A DNA stretch of 64,000 nt, taken from positions 124,001-188,000 of the forward strand of contig NZ_RKMB01000008.1 of the NCBI RefSeq assembly GCF_003797765.1, in the 5' to 3' direction. This stretch comes from Ramlibacter sp. WS9. GTDB taxonomy: Bacteria; Pseudomonadota; Gammaproteobacteria; Burkholderiales; Burkholderiaceae_C. Positions 17,671 through 28,404 of this stretch are shown one piece after another. The notes below the pieces were generated by a model, which had not been told where the DNA came from, did not search any database, and saw nothing but the letters and a program-made list of their open reading frames with translations. Every line of letters begins with the position of its first letter. Position 1 is the stretch's first letter. The translations under genes were made by a program, and so were the position numbers.

Positions 17671-18285
17671 TTACTTGCCGACGTCCATCAGAAGTTCCTT
17701 CAGCGCGGCGTCCAGTTGACCAGCCACGCTGTTGATAGAAGCGTTGCCTAGTAATCCGAACATCGAAGAAGGCCTGTCGTATTCGAATACTGCGGTACCG
17801 TCGGCGCCCTCGTACAGAATCACACGGATGGGCGCGTAGAGACCGGCGGCCACGTCGTGCTTGTTCATGGAGACGGCGGTCAGGACATTGCCAATGCCAT
17901 ATCCAACTGCCTTGCGGGGCCTCCCGTCCATGGCCAGCGCAGCGCCGTGATTCAGTGAGTACAGGATCGACAATCCGGTTGGCGCTGCCAGCCGCTCCAG
18001 TTCGGCGCGCGCACCGGCCATGTCCTTTTTTTGCAGGTACGGAATCAGCAGATCGACCTGGACAAAACGGACCCGCGACTCAAGTGCGGTCTTCACGTCG
18101 TCAAACGATCTCTTTGAACTGATGCGGATGTGCTCCACCGTCAAAGGCCGCGTGCTCACGCGTTCCTCCTGGGTTGCGGCTGCCGCAAGACCGTGCGCTG
18201 TCAACAGGCCGAAGGTTTCCAGCCCAATCAGAGCGGCGCTTGCGAATGACCGCAAGTGGCTCGTGGCGGTTGGTTTCGTCGTCAT
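17671..18285 (-). CDS. DUF302 domain protein, exported
   Basis: A 204-residue protein. The ATG at 18285 is chosen because AAGGAGA lies five bases before it; an earlier in-frame start at 18312 would overlap the flavin-subunit gene. The N-terminus (about residues 1-40) contains a hydrophobic stretch with Ala-rich cleavage-like sequence, so export is likely. The C-terminal half has the DUF302 pattern with APIRVILYEGADGTAVFEYDRPSSMFG. DUF302 proteins have no settled function. The location between the molybdenum hydroxylase and its CoxG-like partner hints at a role in assembly or envelope attachment (inference). Confidence 0.8.
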   Translation of the reverse strand: MTTKPTATSHLRSFASAALIGLETFGLLTAHGLAAAATQEERVSTRPLTVEHIRISSKRSFDDVKTALESRVRFVQVDLLIPYLQKKDMAGARAELERLAAPTGLSILYSLNHGAALAMDGRPRKAVGYGIGNVLTAVSMNKHDVAAGLYAPIRVILYEGADGTAVFEYDRPSSMFGLLGNASINSVAGQLDAALKELLMDVGK

Positions 18286-18308
18286 GGTTGTCTCCTTCTT
18301 ATCCTTGC

Positions 18309-19162
18309 TCAAACGGGGGAAATTGCATCGACCAGCGCGCGACGAAGCATCGTGCGCCCCAGCTGAGTGCGATAGTCGGCGTCGGCGAAGCGGTCCTCCA
18401 GAGGTGAGGCGCCCGTAAACGCCAGGTCGATCAGGCGTTCCGTTTGGTCGGGCTGGCCGGCATATCCGGCCAACGCGGCTTCGGCGGCTTTGGCACGGAA
18501 TGCATGGGCCGAATGACCTGTCACCGCAATCCGTCCGCCACTGCAGCGATTGGCCTCGTAGGCCAGAACCACGGCCACGCCGACGACGGCATATCCCGAT
18601 GCTGGATGGCGGAACTTGCGGTAAGCCCCGCGCTGGTTCGACCCCGCCGGGATGCGCACGCGTACGACGATCTCATCGAGCCGCAGGTCGGTTTCGAACA
18701 GGCCCTTGAAGAACGAAGCGGCGGGAATCGAACGCTGGCCTTTGGGCCCGATGACCTCGACCGTCGCGTCAAGTGCCAACATCGCCGCCGGCCAATCGGC
18801 CGAAGGATCGGCGTGCGCCAGGGAGCCGCCAATGGTGCCGCGATTGCGCACGGTCGGGTCCGCGATCAGTCCGGCGATGCTCGGAAGTAACGGCATTGCC
18901 TCGGCCAGCTCAGCGTGATGTTCAAGCTGGGCGTGGGTTGTCGCCGCGCCGATGACAATCTCGTTTGTGCCGATCATGATGCCTTGAAGTTCAGGCAGTT
19001 CGGCGATGTCGATCAGCGTCCCGGGCGCGGCAAGCCGCAGTTTCATCATTGGCAGCAGCGAGTGGCCGCCACTCATCAACTTCGCACCATCGCCCCCTTG
19101 CGCGAGTTGAGCGAGTGCCTCGGACAAACTGCCGGGTCGGATGTACTCAAATGCACTCGGGA

Positions 19163-19166
<4 letters not shown>
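18309..19166 (-). CDS. FAD-binding medium subunit of molybdenum hydroxylase (CoxM-like)
   Basis: A 285-residue FAD subunit of the xanthine oxidase family. It opens MIPSAFEYIRPGSLSEAL, then shows the FAD loop GGHSLLPMMKLRLAAPGTLIDI and the second FAD motif TVRNRGTIGGSLAHADPSADWPA. In these trimeric enzymes it passes electrons from the iron-sulfur subunit to the acceptor. Its ATG overlaps the stop of the large-subunit gene in an ATGA junction at 19163-19166. The gene order small-large-medium is that of form II cox-type clusters, not the M-S-L order of proven CO dehydrogenases. Confidence 0.93.
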
Positions 19167-21555
<2,389 letters not shown>

Positions 21556-21559
<4 letters not shown>

Positions 21560-22065
21560 TGCGCGAGCTCCCCATTGCCTGAAGCGCGGCCTGTGTTACC
21601 GGCACGGGTGGCAGCCAGCATGACCGCATTGACAATGTTTTGATAGCCGGTGCAGCGGCACAGATTGCCATGCAAGGCTTCACGCACCTGCTCTTCGGTC
21701 GGATTGGGAACCCGGTCCAGCAGCGCCTGCCCCGCGAAGACCATGCCCGGCGTGCAAAAACCGCATTGAAGCCCATGCACCTCCGTGAAGGCCTGTTGCA
21801 GCGGCGTCATCTTCTTTGGCGTGCCCAGCCCCTCGATGGTCGTGACGCGGTGGCCTTGCGCCTGAACCGCCAGCACCGTACAGGACTTGGCCGTCTTGCC
21901 GTCGATCTGCACAGTGCAAGCCCCGCATTGCGAGGTATCACAGCCGATGTGCGTGCCCGTCATGCCCGCGTGGTCCCGTAGGAAATGCACCAGCAATTCG
22001 CGCGGCTCGATCTCCGCACTGACCGGAGCTCCGTTGACTTCGACGGTCACTGTTCGCGGCGTCAT
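21556..22065 (-). CDS. 2Fe-2S small subunit of molybdenum hydroxylase (CoxS-like)
   Basis: A 169-residue iron-sulfur subunit with two 2Fe-2S clusters. The plant-ferredoxin-type site is GCDTSQCGACTVQIDGK plus a downstream SCTVLAVQA. The second, alpha-helical cluster has CGFCTPGMVFAGQAL and LCRCTGYQNIVNAV. The ATG at 22065 overlaps the fumarylacetoacetase-like stop in an ATGA junction, so it is favoured over an upstream in-frame start. It carries electrons between the molybdenum centre and FAD. It is the first of the three hydroxylase genes in transcription order. Confidence 0.94.
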
Positions 22066-23378
22066 CTCGCATCCCCCACGATTTGGCCTTTGCACTCGCC
22101 GAATCCGATCGGCTTGTAGCCATCCCGCTCGCACACGCCGCGCAGCCACACCGTGTCGCCGTCTTCGAGGAAAAGCCGCATTTCACCCGAAGGCAATGTC
22201 AGGGCCTGCTTGCCCCCGGCATTGAACTCGATCAGGCATCCCGAGTCCTTGCGTTCCGGGCCCGAGACGGTTCCACTGGACAACAAGTCGCCGGTGCGCA
22301 GGCTGCATCCGTTGCTGGCGTGGTGGGTCAGCATCTGCGTGAGCGTCCAGTACTGGTCGCTAAATTGCGGCTGCGAAATCACGGCCGGCGCCATGCCGCT
22401 TTTTTGCATCGCCGCCGTCTGCAGCAGAACCTGCAGCGAGATCGAGATGCCACCCTGGGCCACATGCTTGGCCGATGTGAGCGCCGCCGGCACCGGCGTC
22501 TCGCCCGCGTCTCGTGTCGGCGCCGGCATGCGATACGGCGCCAGCGCTTCCAGGGTCACCACCCACGGCGACGCCGTCGTCATGAAGCTCTTGGCGAGGA
22601 ACGGCCCCAAGGGATAGCTCTCCCACATCTGAATGTCCCGCGCCGACCAGTCATTGACCAGGCAGAGCCCGAACATGTGGTCGTCGGCGTCGTCGATCGA
22701 AATGGGCTGACCCAGGGCGTTCTCGCGGCCAACGAAGCAACCCACCTCCAGTTCGAAGTCCATGCGTTGCGACGGCGCGTAGACCTGAGCTGCTCCTTGT
22801 GGATCCCCAAGCTGTCCCCGCGGCCGGATACAGGGGACCCCGCTCTCGACCACGGTGGACGCACGGCCGTGGTAGGCAATCGGCATGTTCCGAAAGTTGG
22901 GTGCCACGGGCATCTCGGGCCGCATCAGTTCGCCCGTACGCCGCACATGGTGGATGGAGGTAAAGAAATCGGTGAAATTGCCGATCTGTGCCGGCAGGTG
23001 CATCTGCGCGTCGCGCATCGGCACCAGGCAGGCACCGGCCGCTGCCGCGTGGCCACTGTCGGTGCGCAGCAGTGTAAAAATCGCGTCCCGCACCGCTTGC
23101 CTTGCGGCGCGTCCACTCGACATCAGCAAGTTAAGACTATTCCTGCGTAACGCGGGCGACAGGTCATTCAGGCCCGGCAGCAGACCCCCGTCCAGGACAG
23201 CGCTCAGATCGAGGATTTGGTCGCCGATAGCGACGCCGATCCTGCGCACTTTCGCACCCGCCGTGCTGAACACACCGAGAGGCAGGTTCTGGATGGGAAA
23301 CTCAGTGCCGGGCGCGTTCGCGCTGGTGACCCAGCTTTGAACACTCGCATCGTGGGTGTGATCGGTTTCGAAGATCAT
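22062..23378 (-). CDS. Fumarylacetoacetase-like hydrolase
   Basis: A 438-residue protein matching full-length fumarylacetoacetase, which splits fumarylacetoacetate to fumarate and acetoacetate. It has the small N-terminal domain (EFPIQNLPLGVFST, RIGVAIGDQILDL) and the catalytic domain with NFTDFFTSIHHV, YHGRASTVV, MDFELEVGCFVG, NDWSARDIQMWESYPLGPF and LLSSGTVSGPE. Homogentisate dioxygenase and maleylacetoacetate isomerase are not in the window, so it may hydrolyse another 1,3-diketo ring-cleavage product made in this operon. It is five bases from the CoA-transferase gene and overlaps the coxS-like gene. Confidence 0.9.
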   Translation of the reverse strand: MIFETDHTHDASVQSWVTSANAPGTEFPIQNLPLGVFSTAGAKVRRIGVAIGDQILDLSAVLDGGLLPGLNDLSPALRRNSLNLLMSSGRAARQAVRDAIFTLLRTDSGHAAAAGACLVPMRDAQMHLPAQIGNFTDFFTSIHHVRRTGELMRPEMPVAPNFRNMPIAYHGRASTVVESGVPCIRPRGQLGDPQGAAQVYAPSQRMDFELEVGCFVGRENALGQPISIDDADDHMFGLCLVNDWSARDIQMWESYPLGPFLAKSFMTTASPWVVTLEALAPYRMPAPTRDAGETPVPAALTSAKHVAQGGISISLQVLLQTAAMQKSGMAPAVISQPQFSDQYWTLTQMLTHHASNGCSLRTGDLLSSGTVSGPERKDSGCLIEFNAGGKQALTLPSGEMRLFLEDGDTVWLRGVCERDGYKPIGFGECKGQIVGDAR

Positions 23379-23383
23379 GGCGA

Positions 23384-24655
23384 TCAGGCGCTCACTGGGT
23401 CGGCTGGTGCCTCGGTCGTTGCCGGGACCACGACAGAGGGAATCGCCTGCTCGTGCTCGACCAGCATGCCCGCCGCAGCCGCTGCCTTGATCGCTTCCTG
23501 GCTCATGCCCAAGGCCGCAAAGACCTCAGCATTGTTCTCACCCCGGAACGAAGGCGCCGTGGGCGCGGGAAGCTTGTCCTCCGAGAAGCGCCAGGGCCGG
23601 CCGTGCAAACGGTAAGAGCCCCCGCGGCGGTCCGGCACGTCCTGCACCGCGCCCCAGTACTCCGCCCATTCGGAATTGGCAATTTCCTCGGTCGTCCGAA
23701 TCTGGCCCATGGCAATCTTGGCTTCGTCCAACTGTGCATCGAGCGTTGCCATGTCGCGGAAGGTGAGCACCCAGGCCTGCACGATCGCATGGAGCGCGTC
23801 GTAGTTCGCCGCTCGCGCTTCTGCCGTCGCGAAGCGGGGGTCACTCGCCAAGTCGATACGGCGCATCGCGCCCAGGTACTGCGGGAACGTGCCGCTAAAC
23901 ACCAGACTCTGCGGCGTCAGGAAGCGCTCGCCCCCGGGCCCGACGAAGAAAGCACCATCGGTGGCGCCCAGAATTCCCGGCTCAGCACCCAAGTCGACGC
24001 CGGCCATATCGATGTGCGCGCGCTCATTGACGGCCAGCATGACTGCCGCCATGGCGACATCGATGTATTGGCCGCGACCGGTCACATCCCGGCTCCTTAC
24101 GGCCGCCAGCACGGCGATCGTCGCTTGCAAGCCGGCGTAAACGTCGGCGTGCGACAGCGGATCAGGGCGCTGGCGGCTGAGCGCGTCCCCGTAGTGGCGC
24201 ATCGTGTTGTGCGTGAACCCGACCTCTGCTTGTACCGTTGGCGCATAGGCCATGCGCGACGACCAAGGGCCGCCCTGACCGTAGCCCGAGATCGACACGT
24301 AGATCAGACGCGGATTGCGCTTTGCGACAGTCTCATAGTCGAGCCCAAAGAACTTGAGCGTTCCAGCCCGAAAATTCTCGACCACGATGTCTGCCTGGTC
24401 GATCATCTTCAAGACCAGATCCACAGAGCCCTGGACGTTCAGGTCGATGCTGACGTTGCGCTTGCCGACGTTCTGCTGGGCGTAATAGCCGGACATGCCG
24501 TCGACGAACGGCCAAGACATCCGGGACACGTCGGGACGAGGAGGCTCAATCTTGATCACCTCAGCGCCCAGGTCCGCCAAGGTCCGGGCGCACAGAGGCC
24601 CAGCCAGCACGCGGGAGAAGTCGACGACTTTGAGGCCTTGCAGGGGTCCGGACAT
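23384..24655 (-). CDS. CaiB/BaiF family (type III) CoA transferase
   Basis: A 423-residue class III CoA transferase, which moves CoA between acids through an Asp-bound anhydride. Family motifs are LKVVDFSRVLAGPLCARTLADLGAEVIKIEPP at the N-terminus (nucleotide contact), VVENFRAGTLKFFGLDYE, and LSHADVYAGLQATIAVL, where the Asp is at the nucleophile position. The ATG at 24655 lies beside the enoyl-CoA hydratase stop, so the two are coupled. It probably activates the pathway acid for the hydratase step. Confidence 0.92.
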   Translation of the reverse strand: MSGPLQGLKVVDFSRVLAGPLCARTLADLGAEVIKIEPPRPDVSRMSWPFVDGMSGYYAQQNVGKRNVSIDLNVQGSVDLVLKMIDQADIVVENFRAGTLKFFGLDYETVAKRNPRLIYVSISGYGQGGPWSSRMAYAPTVQAEVGFTHNTMRHYGDALSRQRPDPLSHADVYAGLQATIAVLAAVRSRDVTGRGQYIDVAMAAVMLAVNERAHIDMAGVDLGAEPGILGATDGAFFVGPGGERFLTPQSLVFSGTFPQYLGAMRRIDLASDPRFATAEARAANYDALHAIVQAWVLTFRDMATLDAQLDEAKIAMGQIRTTEEIANSEWAEYWGAVQDVPDRRGGSYRLHGRPWRFSEDKLPAPTAPSFRGENNAEVFAALGMSQEAIKAAAAAGMLVEHEQAIPSVVVPATTEAPADPVSA

Positions 24656-24657
24656 GA

Positions 24658-25455
24658 TCAGCACCCCTCAAACTTGGCGAGACCGGGGCCCTGCTTGAGG
24701 AAGGATTCGAGTCCCACCCTCACGTCGTTCGAAGCCCATATCGGCTTTTGCAACTCAGCCATCGCCAGGTCCGCTGCTTCAACGCCTTGATTGGCGGCGA
24801 TCCGGGCAATCTGCTTGGTGATTGCATGCGCAATGGTCGGCCCGGCGGCCAACTCCTGGGCCACCATCATGGTGGACTCCTCCAGCTTGTCGTCTGCTAC
24901 GACCAGGTTGATCAGCCCCCAACGCTCCAGCGTCTCGGCATCGTAGCGGCGGCCGAGCATCGACATTTCCTTGGCGCGGGCCACACCGATGCGCTGAACC
25001 TGCCGCTGGATGGCGCCCATCAGAGGGTGCAGGCCGAGTGCACTTTCCACCGAGCCAAACTTGGCCGACCGGGTGGCGATGATGTAGTCACAGGCCAAGG
25101 CGAGCTCAACCCCACCGCCCAGGCAGGCGCCGTGAACGCTGGCCACGATGGGCACGGGCAAAGTCTCGAACGCATTCAGTACCTCCACCGGATCCCACAT
25201 CGGTGCAGTCGCTGATTTGCTGTCCTTCTTGCCCTGCTCCAAAAGCGCTTCAAACTGGGTGACGTCCGCACCCGCGCAGAAGTGCCGCAGGCCGCTGCGT
25301 AGAACGATGGAGCGACAGCCCTGAGCAACGGCGTCGCGCATCTTCGCAATCAGCGGATCGAACAGCGTCGGCCCCATCAAGTTGTAGGGACGGTAGTTCA
25401 TGGTCAGCACGGTCACATTGCCATGCTTTGCCGCAACAATGATCTCTTCACTCAT
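24658..25455 (-). CDS. Enoyl-CoA hydratase/isomerase family protein
   Basis: A 265-residue crotonase-fold protein. The ATG at 25455 has AGGAGA nine bases upstream. The oxyanion segments are FCAGADVTQFEALL and HGACLGGGVELALACDYIIAT, and the region after it reads FGSVESALGLHPLMGAIQR. The usual PGxGGTQR is altered, so it may not be a simple hydratase. It is the first gene of the long minus-strand operon, with the AraC regulator divergent to it. Confidence 0.9.
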   Translation of the reverse strand: MSEEIIVAAKHGNVTVLTMNYRPYNLMGPTLFDPLIAKMRDAVAQGCRSIVLRSGLRHFCAGADVTQFEALLEQGKKDSKSATAPMWDPVEVLNAFETLPVPIVASVHGACLGGGVELALACDYIIATRSAKFGSVESALGLHPLMGAIQRQVQRIGVARAKEMSMLGRRYDAETLERWGLINLVVADDKLEESTMMVAQELAAGPTIAHAITKQIARIAANQGVEAADLAMAELQKPIWASNDVRVGLESFLKQGPGLAKFEGC

Positions 25456-25556
25456 CAGGGTGTCTCCTAGTGGATAGCAAGCACATTTCGGGCGCCGTGG
25501 CGCTCGTTTCTGGGTGCGATTGTCTGAGCGCAAGGCCTGAAGAGAAAGGTGATTTA

Positions 25557-26666
25557 ATGCCAATATGCGGGTTGGTTAGTGCCACCCTTGCAACCAACGG
25601 GGTCACGATGACACTACCCAAGCTGACTTTCATCCACCGCCCAGGAGATCGCAATGCGCCGCAACTCAGCCTGTTCGGGTTGAACGCACTCGTCGATGAA
25701 ATGGAGAGCCAGGGCGTGTCTTTGCGGGCCCTGCTCAGTCGAACAGGGGTTCCAAGCGAGCAGTTCGACGACCATTCAGCGCTGATCTCCCGGGGCCAGC
25801 GCTTGGCCATCTATCGCAATGCGCAGCGCCTCGCGAAGCGATCGGATGTGGCGCTGCGCGCGGGGGCGCGGCAGCGCATCAGCGATTTCGGCATCTGGGG
25901 CTATGCCTTGGCCAGCAGCAAGACACTCGGTGATGCGATGGACCTGTCATTTCGGCAGCTTCGGCATTTAGGACCTGTTCTGCAGATCACCTCACGCGTC
26001 GAAGGTGGAGCGATCAAGTTGCGCAGTCATGATCCCGCGTCGCTGGGCGAACTCCTGCCATTCGTTGCGGAGTTCTGGCGCAGCTCGAACCATGCCTTCC
26101 TCAGCCACATGCTGGAGGCGCCGCTTCCTTCCGCGCGAATGTTGCTGCCTTACCCCGCGCCGCCTCATTGGCGAACCTACAGCCAGATGTTCAACTGCCC
26201 GGTCGAGTTCGCAGCCGAAACCATGGAGTGGCACTTTCCCGAATCGGCCTGGAGCTTGCCTTTGCCCAACGCGAACCCCGTGCTGGCCAAGGTTTGCCAA
26301 CGCTTCTGCGAACAGGTCTTGTCGGAGCAACCCCCGGCGTCGGAGCTCGCTGACTCCATCAGAGTCATTCTCGTGAATCAGCCGGGGCGCTTTCCCAATA
26401 TCGATGAGATTGCTGCCGACCTTGGCACGTCGCTGCGCACGCTCAACCGCAGACTGGCTTCAGAGGGACTGTCCTACCAGTCCATCATCGACGATGTTCG
26501 CCGGACGCTCGCAGTGGAGTACCTCGAACGTACCGCGCTCTCGGTCGAAGAGGTCTGCGAGCGTGTTGGCTTTTCGGATCCGTCCAACTTCCGGAAGGCG
26601 TTCAGAAAGTGGACGGGGAGATCGCCAACCCATTTCCGAGCCGAGACTGCGGCAACCAAGACGTAG
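25557..26666 (+). CDS. AraC family regulator, divergent to the molybdenum hydroxylase operon
   Basis: A 369-residue AraC regulator, with ATG at 25557 behind an AAAGGTGA site; a second ATG at 25608 fits the length of its paralogue and cannot be excluded. The N-terminal ligand domain has QRISDFGIWGYALASSKTLGDAM, LLPFVAEFWRSSNHAF and YPAPPHWRTYSQMFNCPVEF. The C-terminal DNA-binding part has IAADLGTSLRTLNRRLASEG and VEEVCERVGFSDPSNFRKAFRKWTGRSP. It is transcribed away from the enoyl-CoA hydratase operon across about 100 bases, the usual layout for a local activator. Confidence 0.92.
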   Translation: MPICGLVSATLATNGVTMTLPKLTFIHRPGDRNAPQLSLFGLNALVDEMESQGVSLRALLSRTGVPSEQFDDHSALISRGQRLAIYRNAQRLAKRSDVALRAGARQRISDFGIWGYALASSKTLGDAMDLSFRQLRHLGPVLQITSRVEGGAIKLRSHDPASLGELLPFVAEFWRSSNHAFLSHMLEAPLPSARMLLPYPAPPHWRTYSQMFNCPVEFAAETMEWHFPESAWSLPLPNANPVLAKVCQRFCEQVLSEQPPASELADSIRVILVNQPGRFPNIDEIAADLGTSLRTLNRRLASEGLSYQSIIDDVRRTLAVEYLERTALSVEEVCERVGFSDPSNFRKAFRKWTGRSPTHFRAETAATKT

Positions 26667-26698
26667 GGGGAGGAACGTCGCGCCGGGGATTGACAATG

Positions 26699-26723
26699 TA
26701 CGGTCGTTTGTCTAACGTTCGTA
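26699..26723. promoter_or_regulatory. Palindromic operator TACGnnCGTT-N5-AACGnnCGTA over a promoter
   Basis: A 25-base near-perfect palindrome lies upstream of the epoxide hydrolase-like gene. It sits in the spacer after a TTGACA box at 26690-26695, with TAACGT 17 bases further on as a poor -10. The same core, CGTT-N5-AACG, occurs at 34888-34912 and 37884-37896. The form is typical of TetR-family operators. Confidence 0.7.
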
Positions 26724-26820
26724 AAACAATGCGGAGTGCGATGCCGGCCGAACGCTCATGCCGTCACCGCGTCGTGCACCCGCTTCGAGCAAGTCTTGCC
26801 AACATAGCGATCGGCCTCCA

Positions 26821-27852
26821 ATGTCGCCATTTCAGATCACAGAGAACACGTTCCGAAGTGGCCGCAGCAGTACTTTTTATTTCGCAAGCGGCCCGAGCCA
26901 AGGGACACCGATCATCTTTGTTCATGGCTGGCCTGAACTTGCGTTGAGCTGGCGGCATCAGCTTCCGGTATTCGGTGCGCTCGGCTTCAGGGCGATTGCT
27001 CCGGACTTGCGAGGCCACGGAAGGTCGTCGCTGTACAGCACGCATGACGCGTATGCCCAACGCGAAATTGTTGCCGACATGATCGAACTGCTCGACTCCC
27101 TCGGCCAGGAAAAGGCGATCTGGGTGGGGCACGATTGGGGCGCATCGGTCGTCTGGAACATTGCCAGTCACCATCCGGACCGTTGCGTTGCGGTGACCAA
27201 CCTGTGTGTGCCCTACGCGACGTTGGAGCGGGGACTTGATGTGTTGGTCGGGCTGGTCAATCGCGATCTGTACCCGCAAAGCGAATACCCGTTCGGGAAC
27301 TGGGAGTACCAGCGCTTCTACGAAGAGCACTTCGCGAAGGCCACGGGCGCGATGGAGGCAAACGTCGCAGGAACCTTCAAGACACTTTTTCGCGCGGGCA
27401 ATCCCGAGGGGAAGGGCAAGCCGGCGCTTTTGTCCAAGGTTCGCCGTGAAGGAGGCTGGTTCGGTGGAAAGGGAATCGCGCCAAACCCTCCCTGTGATGA
27501 GCGAGTCATCACCGAAAATGACCTGCACGCCTATGCCTCCGCCTACGAGCGAACGAGCTTTTTCGGCACGGACTCCCTGTACATGAATCATGCAGCCAAT
27601 GCCCGCTATGCGTCCGAGGCGTTGAATGACGGCTATCTCGACATGCCAGTTCTATTTCTGGAAGCGGCATATGACTACACATGCGACTGCGTGAACTCGC
27701 CTTTGGCTGAACCAATGAAGAAGCTTTGTCGCGATCTGACCATTGCGCGGATCGAGTCAGGACACTGGATGGCACAGGAAAAGCCCGCGGAGGTCAATGC
27801 AAGACTCGCGCAATGGCTAGGTGCCAGGATCCCGCATGCCTGGGGTGGTTAG
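26821..27852 (+). CDS. Alpha/beta hydrolase, soluble epoxide hydrolase-like
   Basis: A 343-residue alpha/beta hydrolase. FVHGWPELALSWRHQ carries the HGxP oxyanion motif, WVGHDWGASVVWN the Asp nucleophile, and ESGHWMAQEKP the catalytic His. An Asp rather than Ser nucleophile in a GHDWG setting, with the large lid, points to epoxide hydrolase. The start at 26821 is chosen because the family sequence begins there; an in-frame ATG at 26758 is possible, and neither has a clear ribosome binding site. The gene stands alone on the plus strand behind a palindromic operator. Confidence 0.85.
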   Translation: MSPFQITENTFRSGRSSTFYFASGPSQGTPIIFVHGWPELALSWRHQLPVFGALGFRAIAPDLRGHGRSSLYSTHDAYAQREIVADMIELLDSLGQEKAIWVGHDWGASVVWNIASHHPDRCVAVTNLCVPYATLERGLDVLVGLVNRDLYPQSEYPFGNWEYQRFYEEHFAKATGAMEANVAGTFKTLFRAGNPEGKGKPALLSKVRREGGWFGGKGIAPNPPCDERVITENDLHAYASAYERTSFFGTDSLYMNHAANARYASEALNDGYLDMPVLFLEAAYDYTCDCVNSPLAEPMKKLCRDLTIARIESGHWMAQEKPAEVNARLAQWLGARIPHAWGG

Positions 27853-27918
27853 GTGTGGATTGCGTCAGCGAAGACCACGCCGTCCGGACTCTGCCATTTC
27901 GCCGCCGTGCCTTTGCAA

Positions 27919-28374
27919 CTAACTTACGATTTGTTCGGCGACAGCTTCTTTGAGCCCGGTTGCTGCTTGGCTGGCAAGAGCACCGGCCGCTGCTTGTGAG
28001 TCTTGAAATTCCTCAAGCGCATAAACTCTACCCCAGCGTAGGGTGAACACATGGAGACCACGATTGACATATGCATCCCCGTTGCGTAGCGTTGCCGTTC
28101 CGTCCCACTCGACAAACACATTGGTATTCCACGGCCAACCCACTACCCAGACTTTGTTGACCTTGAGATGCAGATTGGGCTGAACACGGCCGATGCGTTC
28201 AAACCAGCGGCGCAGACCCGCTTTATCGTGGCGCTCACCACCAAGCGTGTGTGTGCCAGAAACACGGTGATGGATATTTGGCGCGACTGCTTCCACTGCC
28301 TCATCCCAGCGATGATTGTTGACGTGGTCAAAGGTCTGACGGATTTTTTTCCGAACAATGTAGCCGTATAACAT
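27919..28374 (-). CDS. SnoaL-like/NTF2-fold protein
   Basis: A 151-residue protein with the NTF2/SnoaL cone fold. The ATG at 28374 follows a GGAG eight bases before. Visible pattern: WDEAVEAVAPNIHHRVSGTHTLGGERHDKAGLRRWFERI, then WNTNVFVEWDGTATLRNGDAYVNRG. Such proteins act as small isomerases, hydrolases or binding domains, and many have no known role. It lies 30 bases after the acetoacetyl-CoA synthetase gene as the last gene of its operon. Confidence 0.75.
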   Translation of the reverse strand: MLYGYIVRKKIRQTFDHVNNHRWDEAVEAVAPNIHHRVSGTHTLGGERHDKAGLRRWFERIGRVQPNLHLKVNKVWVVGWPWNTNVFVEWDGTATLRNGDAYVNRGLHVFTLRWGRVYALEEFQDSQAAAGALASQAATGLKEAVAEQIVS

Positions 28375-28404
28375 CAGCAATTCTCCAATTGTTTGTCGCC
28401 TGGG

